This document shows, in pieces, positions 27,805-36,862 of a stretch of 64,000 nt of DNA (the first letter of the stretch is position 1; every line of letters starts with the position of its first letter). A program made the translations under genes and the position numbers. The stretch is from positions 2,046,001-2,110,000 of the forward strand of contig NZ_JADIKI010000023.1 in assembly GCF_044904605.1 (NCBI RefSeq). Reading direction: 5' to 3'. Under the pieces are notes generated by a model, which made no database searches, had not been told where the DNA came from, and saw only the letters and a list, made by a program, of their open reading frames with translations. The DNA comes from Dyella_B humi (GTDB lineage: Bacteria; Pseudomonadota; Gammaproteobacteria; Xanthomonadales; Rhodanobacteraceae).

Positions 27805-28929
27805 ATGTCCGTTGCCGCCACACCGGCCAGAACGCTGACCGTTGTGCAGCTGATCCCCGCGCTGCACTCGGGCGGTGCGGAGCGTTCGGTGCTGGAAGTG
27901 GGGCAAGCGCTGGTGCAAGCCGGACACCGTTCGGTGGTGATCTCCGCCGGCGGTCGCATGACCGAACAACTCAAGGCCGAAGGCAGCGAACACATCACAC
28001 TGGACGTCGGCCGCAAGTCGCTGCTCACCTTGGGCCGGCTGGGGCGGTTGCGACGCATCCTGCGCGAACTGAAGCCGGACGTTGTTCACGTCCGCTCGCG
28101 GCTGCCGGCCTGGATGGGGTGGTGGGCGCTCAAGGGCATGTCGCCCCGACCGCATTTCATCACCACCGTGCATGGGCTCAATTCGCCCGGCCGTTACAGC
28201 GCCATCATGTTGCGCGGCGAGCGTATCGTGGTGGTTTCGCAGACGGTGCGCGATTACCTGATCAGTCACTACAGCAAGCTGGATACTGGCCGCATCCGCA
28301 TTATTCCGCGCGGCATCGATCCGGAAGCGTTTCCGTACGGCCACCGCCCCGATGAGAATTGGCAGAAGGCGTTCTTCAACGAATTTCCCAACCTCGCCGG
28401 CGCGCCGCTGCTCACTTTGCCGGGCCGCGGCACGCGCCTGAAAGGTCATCACGATGCGATCGAGCTGGTGGCCGAGCTCAAGCAGCGCGGCATCGACACG
28501 CGCCTGCTGCTGCTGGGCGTGATCGAGCCGGGTCGCGAAGCCTATGTGCGCGAGCTCAAGGAACTGATCCAAGGCCGCGGCGTGGCCAGCCAGGTGGTAA
28601 TGACACCGCCGCGCTCGGACGTACGCGACATCTACGCCATGTCGGCGTTGGTGCTACAGCTTTCCAACAAACCCGAAGCCTTCGGCCGCACCGTGGTGGA
28701 AGCGCTGGCGTTGTGCAGGCCGGTGCTCGGTTACGCCCATGGCGGCGTAGGCGAACTACTGGCCGAGCTTTACCCCGCCGGCCGTGTACCGCCCGGCGAC
28801 CGCGAACGCCTGGTCGAGCGCGCGGCGGAACTGCTGCGCGTAGCGCCGCCCATTTCGCTCCTGCAGCGCTATCGCCTGATCGACATGCAGCACGCGGCGC
28901 TGACGCTGTACGAGGAAGTGACGGCCTAA
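27805..28929 (+). CDS. GT-B glycosyltransferase, family 4
   Basis: A 374-residue cytoplasmic or membrane-associated glycosyltransferase. The N-terminal domain begins VVQLIPALHSGGAERSVLEVGQALVQAGH. The C-terminal donor domain has LTLPGRGTRLKGHHDAIE and the EX7E motif region SNKPEAFGRTVVEALALCRPVLGY. GT4 enzymes retain the anomeric configuration and often build lipopolysaccharide core or O-antigen. I choose the ATG after GAGGGAACC; another ATG lies 24 bases upstream without a ribosome site. It heads three same-strand envelope genes (GT4, O-antigen ligase, GT2). Confidence 0.9.
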   Translation: MSVAATPARTLTVVQLIPALHSGGAERSVLEVGQALVQAGHRSVVISAGGRMTEQLKAEGSEHITLDVGRKSLLTLGRLGRLRRILRELKPDVVHVRSRLPAWMGWWALKGMSPRPHFITTVHGLNSPGRYSAIMLRGERIVVVSQTVRDYLISHYSKLDTGRIRIIPRGIDPEAFPYGHRPDENWQKAFFNEFPNLAGAPLLTLPGRGTRLKGHHDAIELVAELKQRGIDTRLLLLGVIEPGREAYVRELKELIQGRGVASQVVMTPPRSDVRDIYAMSALVLQLSNKPEAFGRTVVEALALCRPVLGYAHGGVGELLAELYPAGRVPPGDRERLVERAAELLRVAPPISLLQRYRLIDMQHAALTLYEEVTA

Positions 28930-28980
28930 CCGCTCTCCGCGCGTCGCCTACAATGCCTGGACGTTTCCCGCGGATCCGGC

Positions 28981-30240
28981 ATGCGCCCGTCACTGAAAAG
29001 CCTTCTACGCTCGCCGCTGCTACCCCTGTGGCTGCTGGTTGCCCTGCTGCCGTTCGGTCGCAGCGCCGAACTAGGCACGCTGTTGTGTCTGATTGGTGTG
29101 CTGGTCGCATGGCGGCGTGATGCCGCTTCGGAATTGAAGCGGCCGGCGGTTCGTCTGCTGCTTTCCTTGCTGGCTTGTTACATCGGTGCAGCGCTGTTGT
29201 CTTCGTTCACCGCCGTGGTGCCGGGCAAAAGTTGGAGCACGGTGCTGGCGTTGCTGCGCTATCTCCCATTGGGGCTTTATGCTTGCTACGTGCTACGTGG
29301 CGAGCGGCGCGTGCATGGCTTCTATTTTGCCATCGCTATCGTGATCGGCTTCTGGACGCTGGATGCATGGATGCAGATGCTCACCGGTTGGAGCTTGCGC
29401 GGTCATGCCGAGCCGGAGCGCATTTCCGGTTTGTTCGGTGCGGACGATCCCAAGCTCGGGCCGACGCTGGCCGTGCTGTCGCCTTTCGCGTTGTGGGCAG
29501 CGCGGCAACGCTGGGGATTGCGTGGACTGATCGTCGCATTCGTGCTGCTGCTCGGTCCGGTGATGCTGAGCGGCTCGCGTTCCGCATGGATCGGCTTCGG
29601 CGTGGTGACGTTGGCATTCATATGGCGCGAAGCGGGTTCGCTCTCGCGCTTCCTCGCAGTGTGCACGGCGTGCGCGATGCTGCTACTGGCCGCGGGCGGC
29701 ATCGCCTGGAAAACTTCCTCGCGCTTTGATGTACGCATGCAACGTACCCTGATGGCGCTGAGCGGCAACGAGCAGGGCGTCAACGAGGCCATGACTGGCC
29801 GTCTCGATATCTGGCGCACCGGTTTGGCGATGATCGAAGCACATCCGTTCCTGGGAGTGGGCGTGCGCGGTTTCCGTTACGCGTATCCGAAGTACGCACC
29901 GGCGAACGACCATTTCATGGTGGCGGAAAGCTGTGGCGAAGGCGAAGGCGCGTGTCATGCGCATCAGTTGGTTCTGGAAGTGCTTACCGAAACCGGTTTT
30001 GTTGGCGCGTTGTTGTGGCTGATCGGCGTCGTACTTGCCTGCAGGGCGTGGTGGCGGGCTGGCGTTGTCGGTCGCGCCATGGCTTTTCCGGTAACGGTGT
30101 CGCTGGTAGCGATGCTGTTTCCGCTCAATTCCCATCTGGCGTTCTATTCGGCCTGGTGGGGGCTGTTGTTCGCCTGGCTGCTGGGACTATGGTGTGCGCT
30201 GCTGTTTGCAGTAACGAAGGAGCAGAGCGATGGCGCGTGA
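28981..30240 (+). CDS. O-antigen ligase/polymerase family membrane protein
   Basis: A 419-residue protein with about ten to twelve membrane helices and a periplasmic loop of the Wzy_C type (TGRLDIWRTGLAMIEAHPFLGVGVRGFRYAYPKYAP... HAHQLVLEVLTETGFVGALLWL). WaaL-type ligases join O-antigen to lipid A-core; Wzy polymerases have the same fold, so ligase or polymerase cannot be decided. The position among core genes with waaA favours a WaaL role. Its last codons overlap the next gene. Confidence 0.88.
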   Translation: MRPSLKSLLRSPLLPLWLLVALLPFGRSAELGTLLCLIGVLVAWRRDAASELKRPAVRLLLSLLACYIGAALLSSFTAVVPGKSWSTVLALLRYLPLGLYACYVLRGERRVHGFYFAIAIVIGFWTLDAWMQMLTGWSLRGHAEPERISGLFGADDPKLGPTLAVLSPFALWAARQRWGLRGLIVAFVLLLGPVMLSGSRSAWIGFGVVTLAFIWREAGSLSRFLAVCTACAMLLLAAGGIAWKTSSRFDVRMQRTLMALSGNEQGVNEAMTGRLDIWRTGLAMIEAHPFLGVGVRGFRYAYPKYAPANDHFMVAESCGEGEGACHAHQLVLEVLTETGFVGALLWLIGVVLACRAWWRAGVVGRAMAFPVTVSLVAMLFPLNSHLAFYSAWWGLLFAWLLGLWCALLFAVTKEQSDGA

Positions 30241-31015
30241 GCCGCTCTCGGTGGTGGTGATCACCTACAACAACGCCGATACGCTCGATGCCTGCCTGCG
30301 CGAAGTGGACTGGGCGGACGAGATCGTCGTGCTCGACTCCGGCTCCACCGACAGCACCGTGGCCATTGCGCGCATGCACGGCGCATGCGTGGAAGTGCAT
30401 CCATTCGACGACTACGGTCCGCAGAAACAGCGTGCCTACGAACTGGCGCGCAACGACTGGATTCTCAATCTGGATGCGGACGAGATTCTTTCGCCCGGCA
30501 CACGCGCCATCATCGAGCGCGCGCTGGAAGATCCCCAGCATGCCGGTTTTCGCCTGCCACGCCGCGAGCGCATGTTCTGGACCGTGCAGCATCGCTGGAG
30601 CCACCGCAACGGCCACTTGCGCCTGTTCAATCGCAAGCGTGGTGGCATGAATGACGTGGAAGTGCACTCGGCCGTGGAAGTGCGCGGCCCGGTGAAGACG
30701 CTATGGGGCGCCGACTTCGTCAACAACGGCGATGGCGATGTCGCCGTGCGTGTGGAGAAGATCAACCGCTACAGCAGCGGCATGGTCGCGCACAAGCTGC
30801 GACGTGGGCAGCGCTTCACCGGTGTGCGCATGGTGATCTATCCGCCGCTGTTTTTTTTGCGGCAGTTTGTATTGAAGCGATATTTCTTGAGCGGTTGGGC
30901 GGGTTTTATTGCTAGCATGCTGGGCGCGTTTTACGTATTCCTGAAATACGCCAAGTTGCATGAGGCGCGTAGAGCTACACGCTCTGCTTCCTCTCCCTTC
31001 CGGGGAGAGGATTGA
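30230..31015 (+). CDS. Family 2 glycosyltransferase (WaaE/KdtX-like)
   Basis: A 261-residue GT-A enzyme: LSVVVITYNNADTLDACLREVDWADEIVVLDSGSTD, LNLDADEILSP (the DXD motif) and RRERMFWTVQHRWSHRNGHLRLFNRK. The later LFFLRQFVLKRYFLSGWAGF region resembles WaaE/KdtX glycosyltransferases that decorate the lipopolysaccharide inner core. It starts inside the end of the ligase gene (11-base overlap). The last ten codons (ASSPFRGED and stop) lie inside a CT-rich palindromic repeat, so the natural C-terminus seems to have been replaced by repeat-encoded residues. Confidence 0.9.
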   Translation: MAREPLSVVVITYNNADTLDACLREVDWADEIVVLDSGSTDSTVAIARMHGACVEVHPFDDYGPQKQRAYELARNDWILNLDADEILSPGTRAIIERALEDPQHAGFRLPRRERMFWTVQHRWSHRNGHLRLFNRKRGGMNDVEVHSAVEVRGPVKTLWGADFVNNGDGDVAVRVEKINRYSSGMVAHKLRRGQRFTGVRMVIYPPLFFLRQFVLKRYFLSGWAGFIASMLGAFYVFLKYAKLHEARRATRSASSPFRGED

Positions 31016-31122
31016 GGTGAGGGGCCAACCTTGCGGCCATCTCACATCAGCGTGCGTTTGGAATGTAGGTTGGTCGCGAGGTTGCCCCCTCACCCCAACC
31101 CTCTCCCCGAAGGGGAGAGGGA
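30989..31122. repeat. Paired CT-rich palindromic element, copy 2
   Basis: A CCTCTCCCTT..GGGGAGAGG hairpin followed by GAGGTGAGGGGCC and a matching inverted set (CCCCCTCACCCC, then CCTCTCCCC..GGGGAGAGG) about 60 bases away. The arrangement repeats that at 27289-27440. It encodes the last codons of the GT2 gene and separates it from the convergent GT4 gene. Confidence 0.7.
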
Positions 31123-31132
31123 GTCGGGCGGA

Positions 31133-32209
31133 CTAGCCGTCCTTCAAAATCCGCACAAACTCATCCGCGATGACGCGCGTACTGAAATGCCGATCGACGA
31201 AATCGCGCGCGGCGACACTCATCGGCTCGCGCACCTCCGATTCGCACAGCTTGAGGATGGCGTTGCGCCACGCGGCGGCGTTGCCCGGTGGCAGCAGCAA
31301 TCCGGTGACGTTGGGTGAAAGCGTCTCGGGTACGCCACCGATATTGCTGCCGAGCACAGGTGCGCCCGCGGCCTGCGCTTCGACGGAAACACGCCCGAAG
31401 GTTTCGGTAGCGATCGAGGGAAACGCCAGCATCGAGATTGCACTGTAGTAAGGATGCACGTCGTCAATCCAGCCCAGCATATGATGGCGATGCGCAAAGG
31501 TGCCGGCTTCGATGCTCTCGCCCAGTTGCTGTACATCCGGGCCATGGCCCAGCCATAGGCAATGCAGGCGCGATTCCTGGGGCATCGCGCCATCGAGGGC
31601 TTCGAGCAGAGTGAAGATGCCCTTGCTGTGATGGATGCGACCGAAGTAGCCGATCACGATCGCATCCTGCGGAATGCCTAGCTGGTGCAGAATTTCGCTG
31701 CGTTGTTGCGCGTCGGGTTTACACCACTGCATGTTCACGGGGTTGTACAGCACGCGTACCAGTTGCGGCGGTACGCCGCGCTCGAGATAAGCCTGTCGCG
31801 CATGGCTGGAGACAGCGAAAAAGCGCTGCGCCAAGCGCGGCACCAAATAGCCCGACACACGCCCCATCGGCGGCGTGCGATGGCGGAACAGCGCCACCGG
31901 GATACCCAGCAGGCGGCTCACCAGGATCAGCGGCCAGTATTCTTTGCCGAAGTTGCCCACCAGCCAATCGGGACGTAGTTCGCGTGCAGCTTTGAACGTG
32001 GCGAAGTAGCCGCGCAGATCGAACACGTTGCGGAATTTCGCAAAATAGAGCCGCGCGCCGGATTTGGCGAGGGCATTGGCGATCAGTCCGTTGGGATATA
32101 CCACGGCGCTGACCTGATGGCCTGCTTCCACCATCGCCTGTGCGAGCGCGACGAAATGCGTGGCGGCGCCGGTGTTTTCCGGATTGGTGCCGACGAAAAG
32201 GAATTTCAT
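31133..32209 (-). CDS. GT-B glycosyltransferase, family 4
   Basis: A 358-residue glycosyltransferase: MKFLFVGTNPENTGAATHFVALAQAMVEAGHQVSAVVYP at the N-terminus, then IVIGYFGRIHHSKGIFTLLEALD and the donor-site stretch FPSIATETFGRVSVEAQAAGAPVLGSNIGGVPE. The acceptor is not predictable. Its ATG overlaps the stop codon of the polysaccharide deacetylase gene (ATGA), so both are made from one transcript. Confidence 0.9.
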   Translation of the reverse strand: MKFLFVGTNPENTGAATHFVALAQAMVEAGHQVSAVVYPNGLIANALAKSGARLYFAKFRNVFDLRGYFATFKAARELRPDWLVGNFGKEYWPLILVSRLLGIPVALFRHRTPPMGRVSGYLVPRLAQRFFAVSSHARQAYLERGVPPQLVRVLYNPVNMQWCKPDAQQRSEILHQLGIPQDAIVIGYFGRIHHSKGIFTLLEALDGAMPQESRLHCLWLGHGPDVQQLGESIEAGTFAHRHHMLGWIDDVHPYYSAISMLAFPSIATETFGRVSVEAQAAGAPVLGSNIGGVPETLSPNVTGLLLPPGNAAAWRNAILKLCESEVREPMSVAARDFVDRHFSTRVIADEFVRILKDG

Positions 32210-32979
32210 GCGTAGTCGCTCGAGCGTCCGCTTTGGCCGCGCTTATCTTCGTAATCGGTGAATGCGCGCATGGCGAATTGCGGCAGGATGTGATGACGCG
32301 CGACTTGCACGCGCGGCAGGCGCCAGAGATTCATGCCGATGACGGCGCGTCCACGTCGGGTGGTGGTGGCGGCGGCATAACCTGCCCCGCGCGTCACGTC
32401 GGCTACGCGATCGTCCATGTCGCCGTACGGATAGCAGAACTGCGTGACCGGTGCGCCAAGCACGTCTTCCAGATCGGCCTTGCTGCCGGCGATTTCATCA
32501 TGCAGTTGCGCATCGTTGCACTGTGTAAGGTGCGGATGGCTGCGCGTGTGTGCGCCGATCTCCATGCCGCCCTCATGCCAGGCGCGCAATTGCGCGGGCG
32601 TCATCAAGGGCTTCTGAATGCCGAGTTTTTCGGCATCCCAGTTGTTGTAGCGGCCGATGCTGCCGCTCACGACATAACAGGTAGCAGTGAAGCCGTAGCG
32701 CTGTAGCGCCGGCAGCGCGGATTGGAGATTGTCGACGTAGCCGTCGTCCAGCGTGATCACCGCGATGCGGCCCCGCCGTTCGTCGCGCAGGTAGGGCATC
32801 GCGTCGGACATGGACAGACCCTGGTAGCCGAGGCGCTTGAGCAGCCACAACTGCCGCGCGAATGCACCCGGGCTCACGTACAGGCTGCGCCAGCGCTTGA
32901 GGTCACGCGGGGCGCGGCCGATGTTGTGGTACATGAAGATCGGGCAAGCCGGCGCCTGCTGCCTTTCCTGCGTGGTCAT
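32206..32979 (-). CDS. Polysaccharide deacetylase (NodB-fold)
   Basis: A 257-residue carbohydrate esterase family 4 protein. Visible motifs are IFMYHNIG, the metal and catalytic stretch AVITLDDGYVDN (usual form DDG), MEIGAHTRSHPHLTQ (H..SH metal ligands) and the YPYGDMDDRV strand. Such enzymes remove N-acetyl groups from surface polysaccharides. No signal peptide is seen, so it may act on a precursor in the cytoplasm or need another export route. The start is the ATG after AGGAGCGCTGC. Confidence 0.9.
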   Translation of the reverse strand: MTTQERQQAPACPIFMYHNIGRAPRDLKRWRSLYVSPGAFARQLWLLKRLGYQGLSMSDAMPYLRDERRGRIAVITLDDGYVDNLQSALPALQRYGFTATCYVVSGSIGRYNNWDAEKLGIQKPLMTPAQLRAWHEGGMEIGAHTRSHPHLTQCNDAQLHDEIAGSKADLEDVLGAPVTQFCYPYGDMDDRVADVTRGAGYAAATTTRRGRAVIGMNLWRLPRVQVARHHILPQFAMRAFTDYEDKRGQSGRSSDYA

Positions 32980-33142
32980 GCAGCGCTCCTTGTCTGCCGT
33001 GTGCAGGATTTTACGGCAGTCAGCGGTGCCAGACGATGGCTCGGCCGGCTGGGTGGGCAGTAGTGGGGCATGGCGAGAGGCGCGACAAAAAGCCAATACG
33101 CCTATGTACCGGCCAAGGCTGACGTCAGCCTGTCGTCGCAGT

Positions 33143-34069
33143 TCAATAGATCGGCGGATACCCTTCCGGACGTGTCTTGAAGCGTTTGTGCACCCACAGA
33201 TACTGCTCCGGTGCCTCGCGCACCATCTCTTCGATGCATCGGTTGACAAGTGCGGTATCGGCTTCGGCATCCGCGCTTGGCATGTTTTCCAACGGCGCGC
33301 CCAGGCGCAGCGCGTAGCCCTGGCTGCCGGGCAGGCGCCGATGAAAGAACGGCACCACCACCGAATGCGACATGCGCGCCAGATGATGCGTGGCGGTGAT
33401 GGTGGCCGCAGTGATGCCGAAGAACGGTACGAAAGCGTTGTCCTTGCTACGCATGTCCTGATCGGGCGCGTACCAAAGCGTGCCGCCGCCGCGCAGGTAT
33501 TTCACCGTGCCGCGGATGTCGTCCTTGTCGAACATCGCGCGCGCATAGCCCAGGCGCGCGCGCAGTACCGTCCACTCGAACACCGGGTTGTCCATGCGCC
33601 GGTACATGCCGGCGATGCGGATGCGCTGTGAAACCAGGCGCGCGCAGAGCTCCAGGTGCGAGAAATGCCCGCCGACCAGCAGCACGCCGCGGCCCTCGGC
33701 GTGCGCGGCTTCCAGGTGCTCCAGCCCTTCGACGGTCACCGGAATGTTCTCGATAGCGCGCTCGGAACCCATCCAGCCCAGCGCGAACTCGATCAACATC
33801 AGGCCGATGTCGCGCAGATGCGCATCCACCAGCGCGGCCTGGGTCTCGGCATCGAGCTCGGGAAAGCACAGCGCGATATTGGTGGCCGCCACCTTGCGCC
33901 GTGGCGAAGGAAAGCGTTCGATCATCCAGCCCAGCGCGCGCCCAAGACCTATCAGCGCCGGAAACGGCAGCATGGCGATGAGCTTCATCACACCCACGCC
34001 GAGCCACGCGGGCCACAGGCGGGGGGAGAGCAGGGAGCGGGTGAATGGGGGAAAGGGTGTTCCGGGCAT
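33143..34069 (-). CDS. LpxL/HtrB-type lipid A late acyltransferase
   Basis: A 308-residue inner-membrane acyltransferase. A hydrophobic N-terminus (WLGVGVMKLIAMLPFPALIGLG) is followed by the family core with the catalytic HX4E motif at H135-E140 (GGHFSHLELCARL), YRRMDNPVFE, and WYAPDQDMRSKDNAFVPFFG. The size matches E. coli LpxL. It transfers a secondary acyl chain to Kdo2-lipid IVA, which fits the waaA gene (Kdo transfer) next door on the other strand. The start at MPGTPFPPFTRS is preferred, since the upstream reading is low-complexity. Confidence 0.93.
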   Translation of the reverse strand: MPGTPFPPFTRSLLSPRLWPAWLGVGVMKLIAMLPFPALIGLGRALGWMIERFPSPRRKVAATNIALCFPELDAETQAALVDAHLRDIGLMLIEFALGWMGSERAIENIPVTVEGLEHLEAAHAEGRGVLLVGGHFSHLELCARLVSQRIRIAGMYRRMDNPVFEWTVLRARLGYARAMFDKDDIRGTVKYLRGGGTLWYAPDQDMRSKDNAFVPFFGITAATITATHHLARMSHSVVVPFFHRRLPGSQGYALRLGAPLENMPSADAEADTALVNRCIEEMVREAPEQYLWVHKRFKTRPEGYPPIY

Positions 34070-34180
34070 TCGGGCGATTGTAGCGGTACAGGTGCTTTCC
34101 CTCTCCTCCTCTCCATCTTCTCTTCGGGGCATTGAGGGCATGCACCCGTATACTTCCGCGTCCTAAGACGGGAATGTACG

Positions 34181-35446
34181 TTGCGCTATCTCTATACCCT
34201 CCTGATGTACCTCGCCACGCCGCTGATCGTGATGCGGCTGCTGACGCGCGGGATGCGCTACGGCAACTATCACCAGCGTTGGCCGGAGCGCTTCGGCATC
34301 TTCAAGGCGCCGGATCTGCGCGGCAGCATCTGGGTGCATGCCGTATCGGTGGGTGAGGTGAACGCGGCCGAGCCGTTGATCAAGGCGTTGCGCGAGGACT
34401 ATCCCAATGCGCCGCTGGTGGTCACCACCGTTACGCCGACCGGCTCGGCGCGCGTGCAGCAGTTGTTCGGCGACAGCGTGTTTCATGTGTACTTGCCGTA
34501 CGACCTGCCGTTTTCCGTGCACCGTTTCTTGCAGCAGGTGCGGCCGCGGCTGGCGCTGATTGTGGAGACGGAGATCTGGCCGAACCTGTATTTCGGCTGC
34601 TACCGGCGCGGGATTCCGTTGATGATCGTCAACGCACGCCTATCCGGCCGCTCGTTGCGCGGCTATACGCCGATGCGCGCCCTGCTGCGCTCGGCCTTGC
34701 GCTGCGTGCGGCAGATCGCGGCGCAATCGCGCACCGATGCGGCGCGCTATCGATTGCTGGGCGCCGATCCGGCTCTGGTCACCGTCAGCGGCAACTTGAA
34801 ATTCGACATGCCCGTGCCGGAGGGCGCGGTGGAAGATGGCGAGGCGTTCCGTCAGCAATGGGGACGCCTGCGCCCGGTATGGATCGCCGCCAGCACGCAT
34901 GAAGGCGAGGAACTGGCGGTGCTGGAGGCGCATCTGGATGTGCTCAAGCGGCTGCCCGACGCCCTGCTGCTGATTGCGCCGCGCCACCCCGAGCGCTTCC
35001 GCCTGGTCGAGCACTCGGTGCGCAGCATCGGCTTCACCATGGCTATGCGCAGCACCGACCGTGTGCCAGGCGAATCGCATCAGGTGTTCCTGATCGACAC
35101 GATGGGTGAACTGATGCCCTTCTTCGCGGCCTCCGACCTGGCCTTCGTGGGCGGCAGCCTGGTGCCGATTGGCGGTCACAACGTACTCGAACCGGCGGCA
35201 TTGGCCCGGCCCGTGTTGGTGGGGCCGCACACCTTCAATTTCGAGGAGATCACGCTGACGCTAATTCGCGGCGGCGGCGCAAAGCGCGTGCTGCAGAGCG
35301 ACGCGCTGGGAGGCGAAGTGCTTGAACTGTTGCAGGATGAAGCGCGCTGCAAGCAGATGGGGCATCAGGCGCGCGTGGTGTTCGACAGCGAGCGCGGCGC
35401 GGTGGGGCGCGTGATGTTGCTGATCGACCGGATGTTGCAGGAATAA
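34181..35446 (+). CDS. waaA: 3-deoxy-D-manno-octulosonic acid transferase WaaA
   Basis: WaaA attaches Kdo residues from CMP-Kdo to lipid IVA at the inner membrane. The 421 residues show RYLYTLLMYLATPLIVMRLLTRG, the WVHAVSVGEVNAA loop, VETEIWPNLYFGC and the donor site FFAASDLAFVGGSLVPIGGHNVLEPAA. I take a TTG start seven bases after GGGA, because it aligns with the conserved E. coli N-terminus; the next ATG (34205) would cut off eight conserved residues. A bidirectional terminator follows. Confidence 0.95.
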   Translation: MRYLYTLLMYLATPLIVMRLLTRGMRYGNYHQRWPERFGIFKAPDLRGSIWVHAVSVGEVNAAEPLIKALREDYPNAPLVVTTVTPTGSARVQQLFGDSVFHVYLPYDLPFSVHRFLQQVRPRLALIVETEIWPNLYFGCYRRGIPLMIVNARLSGRSLRGYTPMRALLRSALRCVRQIAAQSRTDAARYRLLGADPALVTVSGNLKFDMPVPEGAVEDGEAFRQQWGRLRPVWIAASTHEGEELAVLEAHLDVLKRLPDALLLIAPRHPERFRLVEHSVRSIGFTMAMRSTDRVPGESHQVFLIDTMGELMPFFAASDLAFVGGSLVPIGGHNVLEPAALARPVLVGPHTFNFEEITLTLIRGGGAKRVLQSDALGGEVLELLQDEARCKQMGHQARVVFDSERGAVGRVMLLIDRMLQE

Positions 35447-35475
35447 AAAAGGCCGGGATGCCCCGGCCTTTTTTG
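35445..35475. terminator. Bidirectional terminator between waaA and tolC
   Basis: AAAAAAGGCCGGG / CCCGGCCTTTTTT forms a perfect stem with A and T runs on both sides, so it can end transcripts of the convergent waaA and tolC genes. Confidence 0.93.
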
Positions 35476-35495
35476 ATGCATCGAATCGACGTCAG

Positions 35496-36827
35496 TTACT
35501 GCAGCAGCGAATTGATGTATTCGAGATCGTTGTAATCGATGGTGCCGGCCGACTGCCTCAGCAGCAGGCGGTTGAGCACCAGCTGATGACGCGCGACCGA
35601 GTAGGTGCTCTGCGCCTGGGTGAGCTGCTGAATGGAAGTCAGCACGTCCAGCATGATCTGCGTACCCACCTGGAAACCGGCCCTGGTGGCATCCACAGCT
35701 TTCTGCGCGGAGTCCACCGCCGCCTTGCCCGATTCCACTTCGCTGATGCCGGCCAGCACCGAGTTGTAGTAGTTCAGCGTGTTCTGCGTGACTTGGCGAC
35801 GGGTCAGCTCCAGCGAATCCTGCGCTTCATCGCGCTGGTCGATCGACTGGCGCACCTTCGACTGGGTGGCGCCGCCGGAGAAGATCGGCACCGACAGCGT
35901 GACGCCGATCGTGTTGCCATAACGGCCGTTGCCGGCCACGTTGTAGCTGCCGTTCTCCAGCCAGGAGGTGCTCTTGGCGCGGGTAAGGCTGGCGGTGATG
36001 GTGGGCAGATGGCCGGCACGGGCCGCGTTGATGGAGTGCTCGGCCGCATCGACGGAGAGCTGCGCTGACGCCAGGGTAGGGCTGTTTTTCATCGCGGTGT
36101 CCACCCAGGACTGCGGATCGGCTGGTGTGGGCGGATCCATGGGCAGCTCGGGGCGCAGTTTCTTCAGGTCACCGGTCGGTTTACCAGTGATCACGCTCAG
36201 CGCCTGGCGATCGTTGGCCAATGTGTTCTCGTTCGTGACCGTAGTTGCCTTGGCGGCCTCGTAGAACGACTTGGCCTGGTACACGTTGGTGACAGCAGCG
36301 ATGCCTACCTTGTACTGCTGCTCGGCCTGGTCGTAGGTGACGCGAAAGGCTTCTTCGTTGGCCTTGGCGTAGGAGACCTGCTCCTCATCGTTCAACACGG
36401 TGAAGTAGGCGCTGGCCACACGCACGAATAATTCCTGCGCGGCGGCATCATAGGTTTTTTCCTGCGCATCGGAGGTCGAGTGCGCGGCCTGCAGGCTGGC
36501 GATGTCGGACAGGTTGAGGATGGTCTGGTCCACGCTCGCCGAAATCGAGCGCGTGCGCTCATGGCCCGAGTTCAAGCCGATCTGGCTGAGACTGCTGCTG
36601 CCGGTGATGGTCTGCTGCTGCAGGCTCATGCCGGCGTTGATTTGTGGCAGCAGCAGGGCGCGCGCCTGCGGAACGTTTTCGTGGACAGCAAGACGGGTGG
36701 CGTCGGCCTGTGCTAGCACAGGGTCGTTCGCACGCGCCTGACGGTATGCATCCAGCAAATCCTCGCCGTAGCTGGGCAGCGAAACTGCAGCCAGGGACAG
36801 GGCAAGGGTCAGAAGCTTCAAGCGCAT
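35496..36827 (-). CDS. tolC: TolC-family outer-membrane efflux protein
   Basis: A 443-residue outer-membrane channel for tripartite efflux and type I secretion. It has a signal peptide (MRLKLLTLALSLAAVSLPSYG) and two OEP repeats with long coiled-coil helices. Typical stretches are DLLDAYRQARANDPVLAQADA, SISASVDQTILNLSDIASLQAA, VASAYFTVLNDEEQVSYAKANEEAFR and ALSVITGKPTG. The start is the ATG giving MRLKLL. It lies 35 bases downstream of the Pcm-family gene on the same strand, an order common in this lineage. Confidence 0.95.
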   Translation of the reverse strand: MRLKLLTLALSLAAVSLPSYGEDLLDAYRQARANDPVLAQADATRLAVHENVPQARALLLPQINAGMSLQQQTITGSSSLSQIGLNSGHERTRSISASVDQTILNLSDIASLQAAHSTSDAQEKTYDAAAQELFVRVASAYFTVLNDEEQVSYAKANEEAFRVTYDQAEQQYKVGIAAVTNVYQAKSFYEAAKATTVTNENTLANDRQALSVITGKPTGDLKKLRPELPMDPPTPADPQSWVDTAMKNSPTLASAQLSVDAAEHSINAARAGHLPTITASLTRAKSTSWLENGSYNVAGNGRYGNTIGVTLSVPIFSGGATQSKVRQSIDQRDEAQDSLELTRRQVTQNTLNYYNSVLAGISEVESGKAAVDSAQKAVDATRAGFQVGTQIMLDVLTSIQQLTQAQSTYSVARHQLVLNRLLLRQSAGTIDYNDLEYINSLLQ

Positions 36828-36862
36828 GGGTTCGCCTCGTAGAGTTCGGGATCGGAGCAGGT

